From positions 1 through 34,109 of the forward strand of contig NZ_AUEY01000042.1 in the NCBI RefSeq assembly GCF_000426225.1: a stretch of DNA of 34,109 nucleotides. The letters run 5' to 3'. The number at the start of each line of letters is the position of its first letter. Within the stretch, counting starts at the first letter, position 1. The DNA comes from Desulforegula conservatrix Mb1Pa. GTDB taxonomy: Bacteria; Desulfobacterota; Desulfobacteria; Desulfobacterales; Desulforegulaceae. Position numbers and translations under genes: made by a program. The notes under the pieces were generated by a model. It was given only the letters and a program-made list of their open reading frames with translations. It was not told where the DNA came from and ran no database searches. Positions 7,793 to 16,169 of this stretch are shown piece by piece.

Positions 7793-8509
7793 ATGTCATT
7801 TTTCAAAAGACTTTTCAAAATAGGCGAAGCCGAAGCACACGCCGTTTTAGATAAACTTGAAGACCCCATTAAAATTACGGAACAGGGCATAAGGGATCTT
7901 AAAAAAGATCTTCAGGAATCAATGACAAGCCTTGCCGAAGTCAAAGGCGTAGCAATAAAAACAAGAAAGGACGCCGATAATCAGAAGCTGCTGGCCGAAG
8001 ACTATGAAAGGAAAGCCATGCTTCTTCTTCAGAAAATGCAGGCGGGGCAACTTGCTCCGGCAGATGCTGAAAGACTTGCGACCGATGCTCTGTCCAAAAA
8101 AGAGCAAGCTGCGATTGAAGCGGCAAGGCTTCACCAGGAAGCCTCAAATCATGAAAAAATGTGCGATCAGCTTCAGACCAATATAAATAAGCTCAAATCC
8201 AATGTGTCAAAATATGAAAATGATCTGCTAACACTCAAGGCAAGATCAAAAACTGCTACAGCCTCAAGAAAAATCAATGAACAGCTCTCAAAGATCGATT
8301 CTTCTGGCACCATCTCAATGCTGGAAAAAATGAAAGCCAAGGTAGAAGCAGAGGAAAGCCTTGCAATTGCTTACGGAGAAATGGCGAGCGTGGAAAAAAG
8401 CGTGGATGATGAAATAAACAGGGCGCTTGCCGGCTCATCGACCCAGGCGCTGCCTGGTGCCGGATCTTCTCAGCTCGACGATCTGAAAAAGAAGATGGGA
8501 ATAGTCTAA
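7793..8509 (+). CDS. pspA: PspA/IM30-family membrane-stress protein
   Basis: The 238 residues are almost entirely helical coiled coil, opening with the amphipathic membrane-binding helix MSFFKRLFKIGEAEAHAVLDKLEDP that defines the PspA/Vipp1 family, and ending in a flexible Ser/Gly/Ala-rich linker (about 212-225) and a short LDDLKKKMGIV tail. The family forms ESCRT-III-like rods and rings that stabilise and remodel the inner membrane. The sequence and partners look more like the YjfJ-type paralogue than the E. coli PspA that pairs with PspF; no pspF, pspB or pspC is present. A strong AGGAGG site precedes the ATG. Its stop codon directly touches the start of the next gene. Confidence 0.9.
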   Translation: MSFFKRLFKIGEAEAHAVLDKLEDPIKITEQGIRDLKKDLQESMTSLAEVKGVAIKTRKDADNQKLLAEDYERKAMLLLQKMQAGQLAPADAERLATDALSKKEQAAIEAARLHQEASNHEKMCDQLQTNINKLKSNVSKYENDLLTLKARSKTATASRKINEQLSKIDSSGTISMLEKMKAKVEAEESLAIAYGEMASVEKSVDDEINRALAGSSTQALPGAGSSQLDDLKKKMGIV

Positions 8510-9058
8510 ATGGGCATTTTTGACATTTTTTTCAAAAAAGACAAAAAGAATGAACGAGACCCTCTAAACTTGAGTCTATCCACAATGCAGTCCGGAGATT
8601 ATGTCGACTATGACATGAGGACATGGCAGGTCAGACAGACAGCTCATTACGAGTGGGGCGCAAACGATATCACCAAAGAATGGCAGCTTGTCTCAGGCAA
8701 TGAAACAATCTACCTTGAAATGGAGTCAGGAGATGAAAGCTCCTGGAGCATAAGCAAAAAAATAAATATTGCGCAGATGGGTGACAATGTAAGAAAAGCC
8801 ATAATCGACAATGGAGATCCTCCTGAATCAATAGTATTCGATGGCAAGGAATATTCTATGGTGGTATCAGGCGGGGGATTTTACTACGAGCATGGCAAGC
8901 CTTTGTCCCAGAAACTCCTCAAGTGGGATTATTCTGACGACAGCGGGGAAAAATTCATCTCCATTGAACAGTGGGGTGAGAATGAATTTGATGCTTCCGA
9001 GGGCATATCAGCCCGGGAATACCAGTTCAACAATATTACTCCTGGAGTCCCTGGATGA
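8510..9058 (+). CDS. DUF4178 domain-containing protein
   Basis: A charged start (MGIFDIFFKKDKK) is followed by a beta-rich domain typical of DUF4178: MQSGDYVDYDMRTWQVRQTAHYEWG (27-51), a VSGNETIYLEME strand pair, and a second half with FDGKEYSMV, GGGFYYE and EQWGENEFDASEGISAREYQF. DUF4178 proteins commonly accompany PspA-like genes, potassium channels and DUF350 membrane proteins in a conserved cluster; the molecular function is unknown. The ATG follows the pspA TAA with no gap, so translation is probably coupled. The ribosome site would lie inside pspA. It is 182 residues with no membrane segment. The decayed SIMPL gene follows immediately. Confidence 0.8.
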   Translation: MGIFDIFFKKDKKNERDPLNLSLSTMQSGDYVDYDMRTWQVRQTAHYEWGANDITKEWQLVSGNETIYLEMESGDESSWSISKKINIAQMGDNVRKAIIDNGDPPESIVFDGKEYSMVVSGGGFYYEHGKPLSQKLLKWDYSDDSGEKFISIEQWGENEFDASEGISAREYQFNNITPGVPG

Positions 9059-9059
9059 T

Positions 9060-9621
9060 TCAAGAATTAATGAGTCTGTAAGGGGGCTCTCTGAAAGGGA
9101 ACCCCCTGCAGATCTTGTTATATGGCCGATAGTTTTCAAAGAAGCTGGGAATAATCTAAATGCCATACATAATATGATCAGCGATAACAGGGGAGCAATT
9201 AAAAAATTTCTCATTGATTCAGGATTCAAGCCTGAAGATATATCTGAATCCGTTCCACAGATTACAGATTTTATTGCTGAACAAAGCACAAGCGGAGACG
9301 CACCTACAAACGCCAGATACATGGCCAAGGCAAGCATCACTCTTCGCACCGTGGACGTTGCCATGGCAAAAAAAGGCCATGGAATAGTCTGATGATCTTG
9401 TGAGCAAAGGAATAGTCATCACCCAAGATTATGAGCAGAATACAGAATATATTTTCACCAGTCTGAACAAGGTTAAACCTGAAATGATAGCTGAAGCCAC
9501 CCAGAGCGCGAGAAAAGCAGTGGAACAGGGTCTGTTCACCAAAGAAAACCGGGACATAAATACGCCTGAATTCAAAAGAATCAGGATCGTAACCACAGTT
9601 GACTATTATTGGGCAAAATAA
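9060..9621 (+). pseudogene. Decayed SIMPL-domain (DUF541) gene
   Basis: Two frames together spell a SIMPL-domain protein. Frame one (about 9072-9376) reads VRGLSEREPPADLVIWPIVF ... FLIDSGF ... ITDFIAEQ ... RYMAKASITLRTVDVAMAKK. Frame two (about 9400-9621) continues with VSKGIVITQDYEQNTEYIFTSLN, KPEMIAEATQSARKAVEQ and RIVTTVDYYWA. Lesions: (1) no start codon, signal anchor or ribosome site remains at the 5' end; (2) a shift at a run of seven As (9367-9373); (3) restoring the frame there exposes an in-frame TAG right after AKKAME; (4) about 17 residues that family members have between VEQ and GLFT are missing. SIMPL proteins are usually membrane-anchored envelope proteins of poorly known function. 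Two short ORFs survive but are unlikely to be made as functional proteins. Confidence 0.75.
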
Positions 9622-9622
9622 A

Positions 9623-10171
9623 ATGGAATATATTGACATCCTTAATCCGGACGGATCTCCTGCCGGATTCAGTTATCCAAGAAATAAGGCCCACGCCGAA
9701 GGACTCTTTCACAAAAGCATTCATTTATGGATTGTGAATACCAAAGGTGAACTGCTGATTCAGAAGAGGTCGCTTTCAAAAACCGCCCATGCAGGCCTCT
9801 GGGATATATCATGTGCAGGCCATGTTGAAAGCGGAGATACTTCTGACGCGACTGTAATAAAAGAAGCAAAAGAAGAATTAGGCTTAGATATATCTATAGA
9901 TGATATTAAATTTTGCCACACGATTCTTACAAAAAACATTTATGATTCAGGCAGATATATTGACAACGAATATATAGATATTTTTCTGACGATTAAGAAT
10001 ATAAGTATTTCTGATATTTGTTTTGATCAAGATGAAGTCTCTGATGTCAGATCCATCCACCTGAAAGATTTCATGGAATTAGTTTTACTTAAGGACCCAA
10101 GAGTATCTCCGCATTACGATGAATATTCTTATATGTTTGATTTTACGGAACTAAAACATTTTCTAAACTGA
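9623..10171 (+). CDS. NUDIX hydrolase (YfcD/IDI-like)
   Basis: From the ATG at 9623 the protein opens MEYIDILNPDGSPAG, the usual N-terminal hairpin of the YfcD/isopentenyl-isomerase-like NUDIX group. The NUDIX box spans G66-L88 (GHVESGD...KEAKEELGL). The three catalytic glutamates (E81, E84, E85) are present, but the first box Glu is Asp (D72) and the box Arg is Lys (K80), both conservative. NUDIX enzymes hydrolyse nucleoside-diphosphate-X compounds with Mg2+; the substrate is unknown. The gene follows the SIMPL pseudogene stop by one base and has only a weak ribosome site (GGG), so it may depend on upstream translation. A TTG start 8 codons earlier is possible but less like the family. 182 residues. 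Confidence 0.85.
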   Translation: MEYIDILNPDGSPAGFSYPRNKAHAEGLFHKSIHLWIVNTKGELLIQKRSLSKTAHAGLWDISCAGHVESGDTSDATVIKEAKEELGLDISIDDIKFCHTILTKNIYDSGRYIDNEYIDIFLTIKNISISDICFDQDEVSDVRSIHLKDFMELVLLKDPRVSPHYDEYSYMFDFTELKHFLN

Positions 10172-10303
10172 TATAAAACCATCAAAATCACTTATCCCTT
10201 CTAAAAATACTGCGTTATAAAAAGAATCATTTTGCTTTTTTTAGCATTTCCCATATGAGTGATTAGATTTTGATAATAACTTTTTGGGAAATTTGGATTT
10301 GAT

Positions 10304-10927
10304 ATGCATTACACTATTTTTGACACACCGGTTGTCAGGCCGATTATGCAGTTTCTTTCAATGTTAATCTTAAAAATGTTGGGCTGGAAAATAAAAGGGA
10401 ATATGCCAGACATCCCCAAGTTTGTTGCCATAGCAGTCCCTCACACTTCCAACTGGGATTTTTTCTACACTCTTCTGGCCATTTTTGCCATGAAGGGCAA
10501 AATTTACTGGATGGGCAAAGATTCAATTTTCAAAAAACCATTTTCAGGTGTTTTTAAATGGTTAGGAGGAATACCCGTTGACCGCTCCAAATCAAACAAT
10601 CTTGTTGAAAATATAATCAATCAATATAACAGTTCAGAAATCCTTGTGATCACCATACCTCCTACAGGAACAAGAAAAAAGGTCATGAGATGGAAAACAG
10701 GTTTCTATTATATTGCCCTCGGTGCGAATGTTCCCATAGTACCAGGATATATGGATTATGCGATCAAGACCACAGGATTCGGCGCGCCGTTTTACCCGAC
10801 CGGAGACATAGATGCGGATCTTAAAAAACTTAGTATATTCTATAAAGGAATGAAGGGCAAAAACGACGTCAAATCAGAACTTAACATCATTGATACCGTC
10901 GCTTCAATACAGTCTGCAAAGGCTTAA
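10304..10927 (+). CDS. Lysophospholipid acyltransferase family protein (PlsC-like)
   Basis: A hydrophobic N-terminus (about 10-28) leads into the catalytic HTSNWD motif (H47-x4-D52). This is followed by acceptor-binding block GGIPVDRS (88-95), the third block PPTGTR (119-124) and a VPIVPGYMDYA strand (143-153). PlsC-like enzymes move acyl groups onto lysophospholipids or related acceptors at the inner membrane. The third block normally reads PEGTR; here Glu is replaced by Thr, which may alter acceptor handling. At 207 residues it is a short soluble-like variant, common in Desulfobacterota. The start ATG lacks a strong ribosome site. It stands alone, 132 bases after the NUDIX gene, and converges on the chemoreceptor. 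Confidence 0.85.
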   Translation: MHYTIFDTPVVRPIMQFLSMLILKMLGWKIKGNMPDIPKFVAIAVPHTSNWDFFYTLLAIFAMKGKIYWMGKDSIFKKPFSGVFKWLGGIPVDRSKSNNLVENIINQYNSSEILVITIPPTGTRKKVMRWKTGFYYIALGANVPIVPGYMDYAIKTTGFGAPFYPTGDIDADLKKLSIFYKGMKGKNDVKSELNIIDTVASIQSAKA

Positions 10928-11002
10928 CAGTTTTCGGGGGCTTTTTTTATGGCTCTGTTCCCGTTAAGTTAGGAATACTTTATTATTCCAAGAACTAACT
11001 AA

Positions 11003-11137
11003 TGACAAGGTCGCAAAAAGCCCAAATCCCCGTCATTCCGGCGCAGGCCGGAATCCGGAAGCATCTGAAAATAGAAAGATGCCGGATCAAGTCCGGCATA
11101 ACGCTGATTCCTTTTTTGACTTTTTGCGAGTCCATCA
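11003..11137 (+). repeat. MITE-like palindromic repeat, copy 1
   Basis: This 135-bp element begins TGACAAGGTCGCAAAAAG and ends CTTTTTGCGAGTCCATCA, so its ends are inverted relatives sharing TCGCAAAAAG. Inside are two hairpins: CCGGCGCAGGCCGG, and GCCGGATCAAGTCCGGC. It lies between the convergent acyltransferase and chemoreceptor genes. Four more copies are in the window. There is no coding capacity. Confidence 0.85.
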
Positions 11138-11167
11138 AATTTAATATCGACATTTTTATTGAAAGAG

Positions 11168-13246
11168 TCAGACCTTGAACATGCCAACCTTATCTGAGAG
11201 CAATTTGGCAAGCTCGGTCAGTTTAGTTGCGCTCTTATTGACTTTATCACTATTTTTAAGGATTTCTCCTGTGGAATGATCAACATCGGTAATTTCATTT
11301 GATATGACTGACGCTACATGGGCGTTTCTGTTAACAGTTTCATTAACTTCCTGAATTCCCTTTGATGCCTGGCCGATATTCACTGCAATTTCTTTTGTTG
11401 CAGCAGACTGTTCTTCAACTGAAGTTGCAATGGTTGCTATGATATCATTTATCTCACTGATAATACTTACAACAGACCCAATCTCCTCGACAGTTTCAAC
11501 CGTAACTTTTTGAATCCCGTCAATTTTATCCTTAATTTCATGGGTAGCGTCTGCGGTTTGCCTAGACAGCTCCTTTATTTCTCCGGCGACGACAGCAAAG
11601 CCTTTTCCTGCTTCTCCGGCCCTTGCAGCCTCAATTGTGGCGTTAAGTGCAAGAAGGTCTGTCTGGCTTGATATGTCGTTTATCGCTTCAGTAACTTTTC
11701 CAATGTCTATTGCAGCAGCCCCAAGCCTGTTCATTTTTTGGGATGCCTCTCTTGAACGAGTAACCGCTCTTTCTGAAATTCCCCTTGCATGTTCTGAATT
11801 TTTTGCAATTTCGTTTATTGTGGAAGTCATCTCTTCGGTTGCGGATGCCACCATATTAATATTTGATGAAGCTTCCTCCATGGCTGAGGCCACGGAATTG
11901 ATATTCATGCTCATTTCTTCAGCTGCAGCCGAAACCTTTTGCGTCTTGCTGGTAGTTACCGCAGTGCTTTTCATCATCTCATCAGAAATAACCAGAAGTT
12001 CAGCAGATGAGCCTCCCACTGTCCCTGAGGTTATAACAGTCTGTTTAATCAGATCTTGAAGTTTTTCCATAAAAATATTGAACCAGGTCGCAAGAGAACC
12101 TATTTCATCCTGGGATGTTACCCTGAGTCTCTTTGTAAGATCCCCCTCGCCTTCTGCTATATCCTTAAGACCCTCAACAACCCTGTTAATTGGTCTTGAA
12201 ATAATCTTTGTGGCAATAAAATAAACAATGGCAAAAACAACCAGAATAGCTAACAATCCAATCAAAATGCTTATGTTTCGAATACTGTGAGCACCCTGAA
12301 GAACCTTATCAAGAGGAATACTTACCCCGAAGCACCATGGTGTTGTTGTTCTCCCGACAGTAAAAGGAGTATAAACAAAAATTGACTCGTCACCAGTAAC
12401 CTTTGATTCTCTCAGCTCAGTATGGAGTTTGCCGTTTTTTATGGCATCTATGACTTCATTGCTGTATTTGGCATCAGGAATGTCTTTAATGGTTTTGCCG
12501 ACTCTCTCTGCCTTAGGATGAGCAACAAAAAACCCGCCATTTGAAATAAAAAACCCGTATCCGGTATCGTATGGTTTCACTGACCCTACCAGTTTTGTAA
12601 ATTTCTCCATGGAAAAATCAACGCCTGCAACACCTATAATCTTGCCTTTGACCTTGATAGGTATGCAGATACCAACAAGGGTAATATCCTTACCATCATA
12701 ATTGAAGACTGTAGGCTCATTGACGAAATCCTTTCCTGACTTGAACGGAACCCAGTACCATGATCCAACAGGATCATTTTCAGCCTGCATTCCTGTCACA
12801 TCTAACTTGATATCGCTCCCTGACTTATGCCAGTATGGCTGATACAAACCTGCCGGATCACTTCCAGGCTTGTCCTTGAAATCAGCATCTTTTGAATCAA
12901 ATGCGTTTGGTTCAAAGGCGGCCCATACTCCATAACAATCTGGATTGTCTTCCATCATTCGCTTCATAATAGCATTGACAAGATCCCTGCTCGGAGCTTC
13001 TTCTTTTTCCTTTATTCCTTCAATGGTATTTGCAAGGGTACGGGCAACTCCGTTTGCCATATCAAGATCGGCCTTAATTAGTCCTCCGTATCTGTAACCA
13101 ATCTCCACGGCAAGATTTTTAGCCTCTTTCTCGGCGCTATTCGTTGCAGCAGACGTTATGTAAAAAATGGTAATGACAAAAGCCAGGAATACGGCTCCAC
13201 AGATCGAAAACTGCATTTTTTGTCTGAGAGACAATTTATTGAACAT
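11168..13246 (-). CDS. Methyl-accepting chemotaxis protein (dCache-HAMP-MCP)
   Basis: The 692-residue receptor has a first membrane helix (about 13-33), a periplasmic double-Cache sensor (about 38-320, with the WYWVPF ... [10 protein letters not shown] pattern), a second membrane helix (about 326-347), a HAMP linker (about 350-402), then the cytoplasmic signalling hairpin whose tip reads [28 protein letters not shown]. It senses small molecules outside the inner membrane and controls CheA; dCache receptors often bind amino acids or organic acids, but the ligand is unknown here. The start is the ATG at 13246; a GTG two codons earlier is part of the GAGGTG ribosome site. It lies downstream of a CHASE4-GGDEF gene on the same strand (77-base gap). 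No che genes are in the window. Confidence 0.95.
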   Translation of the reverse strand: MFNKLSLRQKMQFSICGAVFLAFVITIFYITSAATNSAEKEAKNLAVEIGYRYGGLIKADLDMANGVARTLANTIEGIKEKEEAPSRDLVNAIMKRMMEDNPDCYGVWAAFEPNAFDSKDADFKDKPGSDPAGLYQPYWHKSGSDIKLDVTGMQAENDPVGSWYWVPFKSGKDFVNEPTVFNYDGKDITLVGICIPIKVKGKIIGVAGVDFSMEKFTKLVGSVKPYDTGYGFFISNGGFFVAHPKAERVGKTIKDIPDAKYSNEVIDAIKNGKLHTELRESKVTGDESIFVYTPFTVGRTTTPWCFGVSIPLDKVLQGAHSIRNISILIGLLAILVVFAIVYFIATKIISRPINRVVEGLKDIAEGEGDLTKRLRVTSQDEIGSLATWFNIFMEKLQDLIKQTVITSGTVGGSSAELLVISDEMMKSTAVTTSKTQKVSAAAEEMSMNINSVASAMEEASSNINMVASATEEMTSTINEIAKNSEHARGISERAVTRSREASQKMNRLGAAAIDIGKVTEAINDISSQTDLLALNATIEAARAGEAGKGFAVVAGEIKELSRQTADATHEIKDKIDGIQKVTVETVEEIGSVVSIISEINDIIATIATSVEEQSAATKEIAVNIGQASKGIQEVNETVNRNAHVASVISNEITDVDHSTGEILKNSDKVNKSATKLTELAKLLSDKVGMFKV

Positions 13247-13323
13247 AAGCACCTCTGTTTGTTGTAATTATGATAAAAGAGATTTGGTTTCAACTTGCTC
13301 TATAATCTTCATAATAATTCTGA

Positions 13324-14967
13324 TTAATGTGCCTCCTCATTCTTAGTATTGAATATTTCATAGCGGTTCCGGCCGTTGGCTTTCGCATTATAAAGCGCCT
13401 TGTCCGCCATTTTAACGATTTCTTCTAATGCAAAACCACCTGAGGGCACAACAGATGCAATGCCGAAGCTCATGCTGACAAAACCGATTGCTTTTGATTC
13501 ATCGTGGGGGATCTGTTGTTTCTGAAGTTCGGAGATTATCTTTCGGACGACCTGAGCGGCACCTCCTGCTGATGTGTCTGAAAGAACAATGGCAAATTCC
13601 TCACCTCCATACCTTGCGACAAGATCACCTGCCCGACTAACATTTCCTTTCATAATATCAGCAACTTTTATCAGGCATTCATCCCCTGCCTGATGACCGT
13701 AAAGATCATTATACTGCTTGAAAAAATCTATGTCGCACATGATAAGGCTTATTGGCTTGTTTTCTCTTTTCATCCTGGTCCACTCTGACGAAAAATGCTG
13801 ATTGAATATCCTTCTGTTAGATATTTTTGTAAGCTCATCAGTTGAAGACAGCCCCTCCAATTTTCTGTTTGCCTTTAATATCTCTATAGTCTGAGTTTCA
13901 ATCTTATCGATCATTTTATCAAAAACAGACCCGAGTATGCCTATTTCATCCTTGCGCCTGATCTTGAGTCTCAGCGAGAAGTCTCCTTCATTCTCAATTT
14001 TCTGCATATGCCTGGACATTCTATCCAAAGGTGAAAAAACATTTTTTCTTAAAATAAATCCAAAAACAAAAAGTATTGTCAAAGTTGAGGCAATAACATA
14101 CCCGGCAGTAAAATTAATTGTCTGCAAACCTTTTTCTGTAATGCTTCTTGGTAATATTATCTCAATCTGAAAAACCGGGATATTTCCTATCCCCATAAAT
14201 TCTTTTATTACTCGAATTTTCCCTTTTTCATTTTGCATATAATATTTGTTTGTCTGATTATCAGCTGTTACATAAAGAGTCCGCATATTCGGGTAAGAAT
14301 CTTTATTAATTGGATAAATTACATCAAAGTTAACCTTTGTCTGATCAACAAGATCATTTATTGTCTTTCTTCCTAAAAACCGTCCCATTACAAGTACGCC
14401 ATTCGGAGTTCCCAAATCAGTGCTTTTCTTTACAGGACGGGACACTATCAGCATAGGTCCTTTTTCTGTCTGGATAATCCCACGTCTGTGAAGAGATTCG
14501 GTGCTTCTACTGCTGAAATTGAATTTAAATGGATCGTCTCCACTAAAAGAGTTCTGTGGGCTGAATTTTTCAAGCTTTAGGGTTTCTCCTTTTTCAAGAT
14601 CATAAATATTTCCCCATATAAGATTCATTGATCTGTCAATAACATAGATCAGATTGCAATTATTGGCCTTGAAGGAATTCAGTAATAGATTTGAGTGAAC
14701 AAACTCCTTGTTCCCATTGCTGACAAAATCATACATTTCGTCCCATGACGCCCAGTCATGACAAAGAAGGCCCAAGTGGTGAACTTCGCGATTTATTGAG
14801 TGATCAACTCTTTCAATGTCACGAACTGCTTCATTTTGCTCTAGTTGTGTAAAACTTTCGAAGACAACAAGACGCAGAATAACAGCTTCAGCAACCCCAA
14901 AAATAAAAAAAACAAAAATCATAGAAAGCATAAATTGGGTCTTGAGAAGCATCCGCATGTTCTCCAT
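13324..14967 (-). CDS. Diguanylate cyclase with CHASE4 sensor and HAMP domain
   Basis: Domains: membrane helix 1 (about 9-33), periplasmic CHASE4 domain (about 45-275) with the family hallmark CHDWASWDEMYDFV (69-82), membrane helix 2 (about 285-305), HAMP (about 308-358), short coiled coil, and GGDEF domain (375-540). The active site is GGEEF (454-458) and an RxxD inhibitory site (R445-D448) stands five residues before it, so product feedback by c-di-GMP is expected. The enzyme makes c-di-GMP from two GTP in response to an extracytoplasmic signal. AGGAGA lies upstream of the ATG. It is the upstream gene of the chemoreceptor, suggesting joint control of motility. Confidence 0.93.
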   Translation of the reverse strand: MENMRMLLKTQFMLSMIFVFFIFGVAEAVILRLVVFESFTQLEQNEAVRDIERVDHSINREVHHLGLLCHDWASWDEMYDFVSNGNKEFVHSNLLLNSFKANNCNLIYVIDRSMNLIWGNIYDLEKGETLKLEKFSPQNSFSGDDPFKFNFSSRSTESLHRRGIIQTEKGPMLIVSRPVKKSTDLGTPNGVLVMGRFLGRKTINDLVDQTKVNFDVIYPINKDSYPNMRTLYVTADNQTNKYYMQNEKGKIRVIKEFMGIGNIPVFQIEIILPRSITEKGLQTINFTAGYVIASTLTILFVFGFILRKNVFSPLDRMSRHMQKIENEGDFSLRLKIRRKDEIGILGSVFDKMIDKIETQTIEILKANRKLEGLSSTDELTKISNRRIFNQHFSSEWTRMKRENKPISLIMCDIDFFKQYNDLYGHQAGDECLIKVADIMKGNVSRAGDLVARYGGEEFAIVLSDTSAGGAAQVVRKIISELQKQQIPHDESKAIGFVSMSFGIASVVPSGGFALEEIVKMADKALYNAKANGRNRYEIFNTKNEEAH

Positions 14968-15243
14968 TTTGATGGACTCTCCTTTTTGTGACCTTGCTAT
15001 TTCTAAAGAGGCACTATAAAAATTCCATGATATTTTTGTTGGAAGAATTTTTGATTAATCAGGACAGCACTGATCTTTGGCTGTAAAATCCCAAGCCAGA
15101 CTGAGAATTGTACAAAATCCAGCCCAGCTCCCTCACCAGCAATACTAAAGATCGTGGCGGTGACGCATTTATAGGGAGCCATAGAGCTTTATTTGAAAAT
15201 AATGAAAATTAATGAAGCAGGGTGATGCCAGAGCTAATAAATC

Positions 15244-15376
15244 CGACAAAGTCGCAAAAAGTCAGATTAGTGTCATTACGGTGCAGATCGGAATCCAGAA
15301 CTAATTGAAAATACTGGATGCCTGATCAAGTCCGGCATGACAACACCGCCTTTTTTTAGTTTTTGCGAGACCATCA
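15244..15376 (+). repeat. MITE-like palindromic repeat, copy 2
   Basis: The element opens CGACAAAGTCGCAAAAAGTC and closes TTTTTGCGAGACCATCA, in the same orientation as copy 1. Its first internal hairpin has decayed (GGTGCAGATCGG); the second is kept as GCCTGATCAAGTCCGGC. It shows more substitutions than copies 1 and 6, so it is probably older. Confidence 0.8.
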
Positions 15377-15465
15377 ATATTATCATGAAAATTGTTTCAT
15401 TTTACTTAGAATATCACAAATGCAGAATCATCTCACACAAAAAAAGATAAGTTTTTGGCTAATCT

Positions 15466-15577
15466 TGGCAAGGTCGTAAAAAGTCCGATTTACGTCATTA
15501 CGGCGCATGCTGGAATCCAGAAGCATCTGAAATAACTGGATGCCGGATCCCTTTTTTGATTTTTTGCGAGTCCATCA
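15466..15577 (+). repeat. MITE-like palindromic repeat, copy 3 (internally deleted)
   Basis: Same ends (TGGCAAGGTCGTAAAAAGTC ... TTTTTGCGAGTCCATCA) but only 112 bp. About 20 bases are missing after GATGCCGGATC, removing half of the second hairpin. It lies 89 bases after copy 2 and just past the end of the HTH-REC gene. Confidence 0.8.
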
Positions 15578-15599
15578 AACTTCATCAAGCATGAATAAT

Positions 15600-16169
15600 T
15601 TATTCGGTTTTTTCTAATAGAGTTTCAACCTGCTCCCAAAGGCTGCGGGAATCCATGGGCTTTGCAAGGTAGGCATCAGCGCCCATTCCCATTATCATTC
15701 TTTTATTTTCGGGAGTATCAAAACCTGTTAATGCCAGAACCTTGGTTTGTGAAAAATCCGGGTCCTGTTTTATTGTTCTGCATACTTCAAACCCGTCCAT
15801 ACCAGGCATGAACAAATCAAGAATAACAAGATGAGGTCTGTTGTTGAGAAGTTTAATTCCGGCGTCAAATCCATCCTGGGCCGTTTCGATGTGCAAATCT
15901 TTAATCGAAAGCCATCCTTTGATCAACTTGAGCAGCTGAGGCTCATCATCGACAATAAGAACCGTCTTTGTGCCCTTTGAAACTGATGCTCCCGCATTCT
16001 TGCCCGCAAAAACCCTGTCAACTTCATCCTGAAGAATTCTGTGGTGGCCTCCTGGAGTTACAACAGCTTTGATATATCCTGATTTAACCCAGCCCAACAA
16101 AGTACTGCGGCTGACACCACACATTTTTGCCATTTCAGGAATGCTGTAGTAAGATTTGATAGCGGTCAT
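15600..16169 (-). CDS. Response regulator with N-terminal excisionase/MerR-like HTH and C-terminal REC
   Basis: Residues 5-55 are a small winged-helix of the excisionase/BldC-MerR type: YYSIPEMAKMCGVSRSTLLGWVKSG, then the wing TPGGHHRI and a D-EV helix. A Ser/Gly/Lys linker joins a complete receiver (68-188) with acidic pair D74-D75, acceptor D118 (VILDLFMPGMDG) and K170. The order is reversed relative to most response regulators, which put REC first. The HTH is close to those that bind short direct or inverted DNA repeats as dimers. No kinase is adjacent. The ATG has AAGGAT upstream. Target genes are unknown. Confidence 0.88.
   Translation of the reverse strand: MTAIKSYYSIPEMAKMCGVSRSTLLGWVKSGYIKAVVTPGGHHRILQDEVDRVFAGKNAGASVSKGTKTVLIVDDEPQLLKLIKGWLSIKDLHIETAQDGFDAGIKLLNNRPHLVILDLFMPGMDGFEVCRTIKQDPDFSQTKVLALTGFDTPENKRMIMGMGADAYLAKPMDSRSLWEQVETLLEKTE

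Larger units (their letters stand above)
14968..15599. other. Long intergenic region with two MITE-like repeats
   Basis: These 632 bases contain no credible gene. The first 275 should hold the promoter of the GGDEF gene but show no strong consensus. Two copies of the repeat family follow at 15244-15376 and 15466-15577. I saw no riboswitch-like conserved core. Confidence 0.6.

Noticed and set aside
8841-9071. Plus-strand frame overlapping the DUF4178 gene as the true SIMPL N-terminus
   Set aside because: The overlapping part has no signal anchor or SIMPL similarity; family-like sequence begins only near 9072.
9599-9622. TTG at 9599 as start of the NUDIX protein
   Set aside because: It adds eight residues that overlap the SIMPL remnant, and the family-like sequence starts exactly at the ATG at 9623.
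10928-10960. Terminator after the acyltransferase (G-run then T-run)
   Set aside because: There is a T-run but no stable stem before it.
14968-15243. c-di-GMP riboswitch upstream of the diguanylate cyclase gene
   Set aside because: No conserved GEMM core or paired stems could be made out on the relevant strand.
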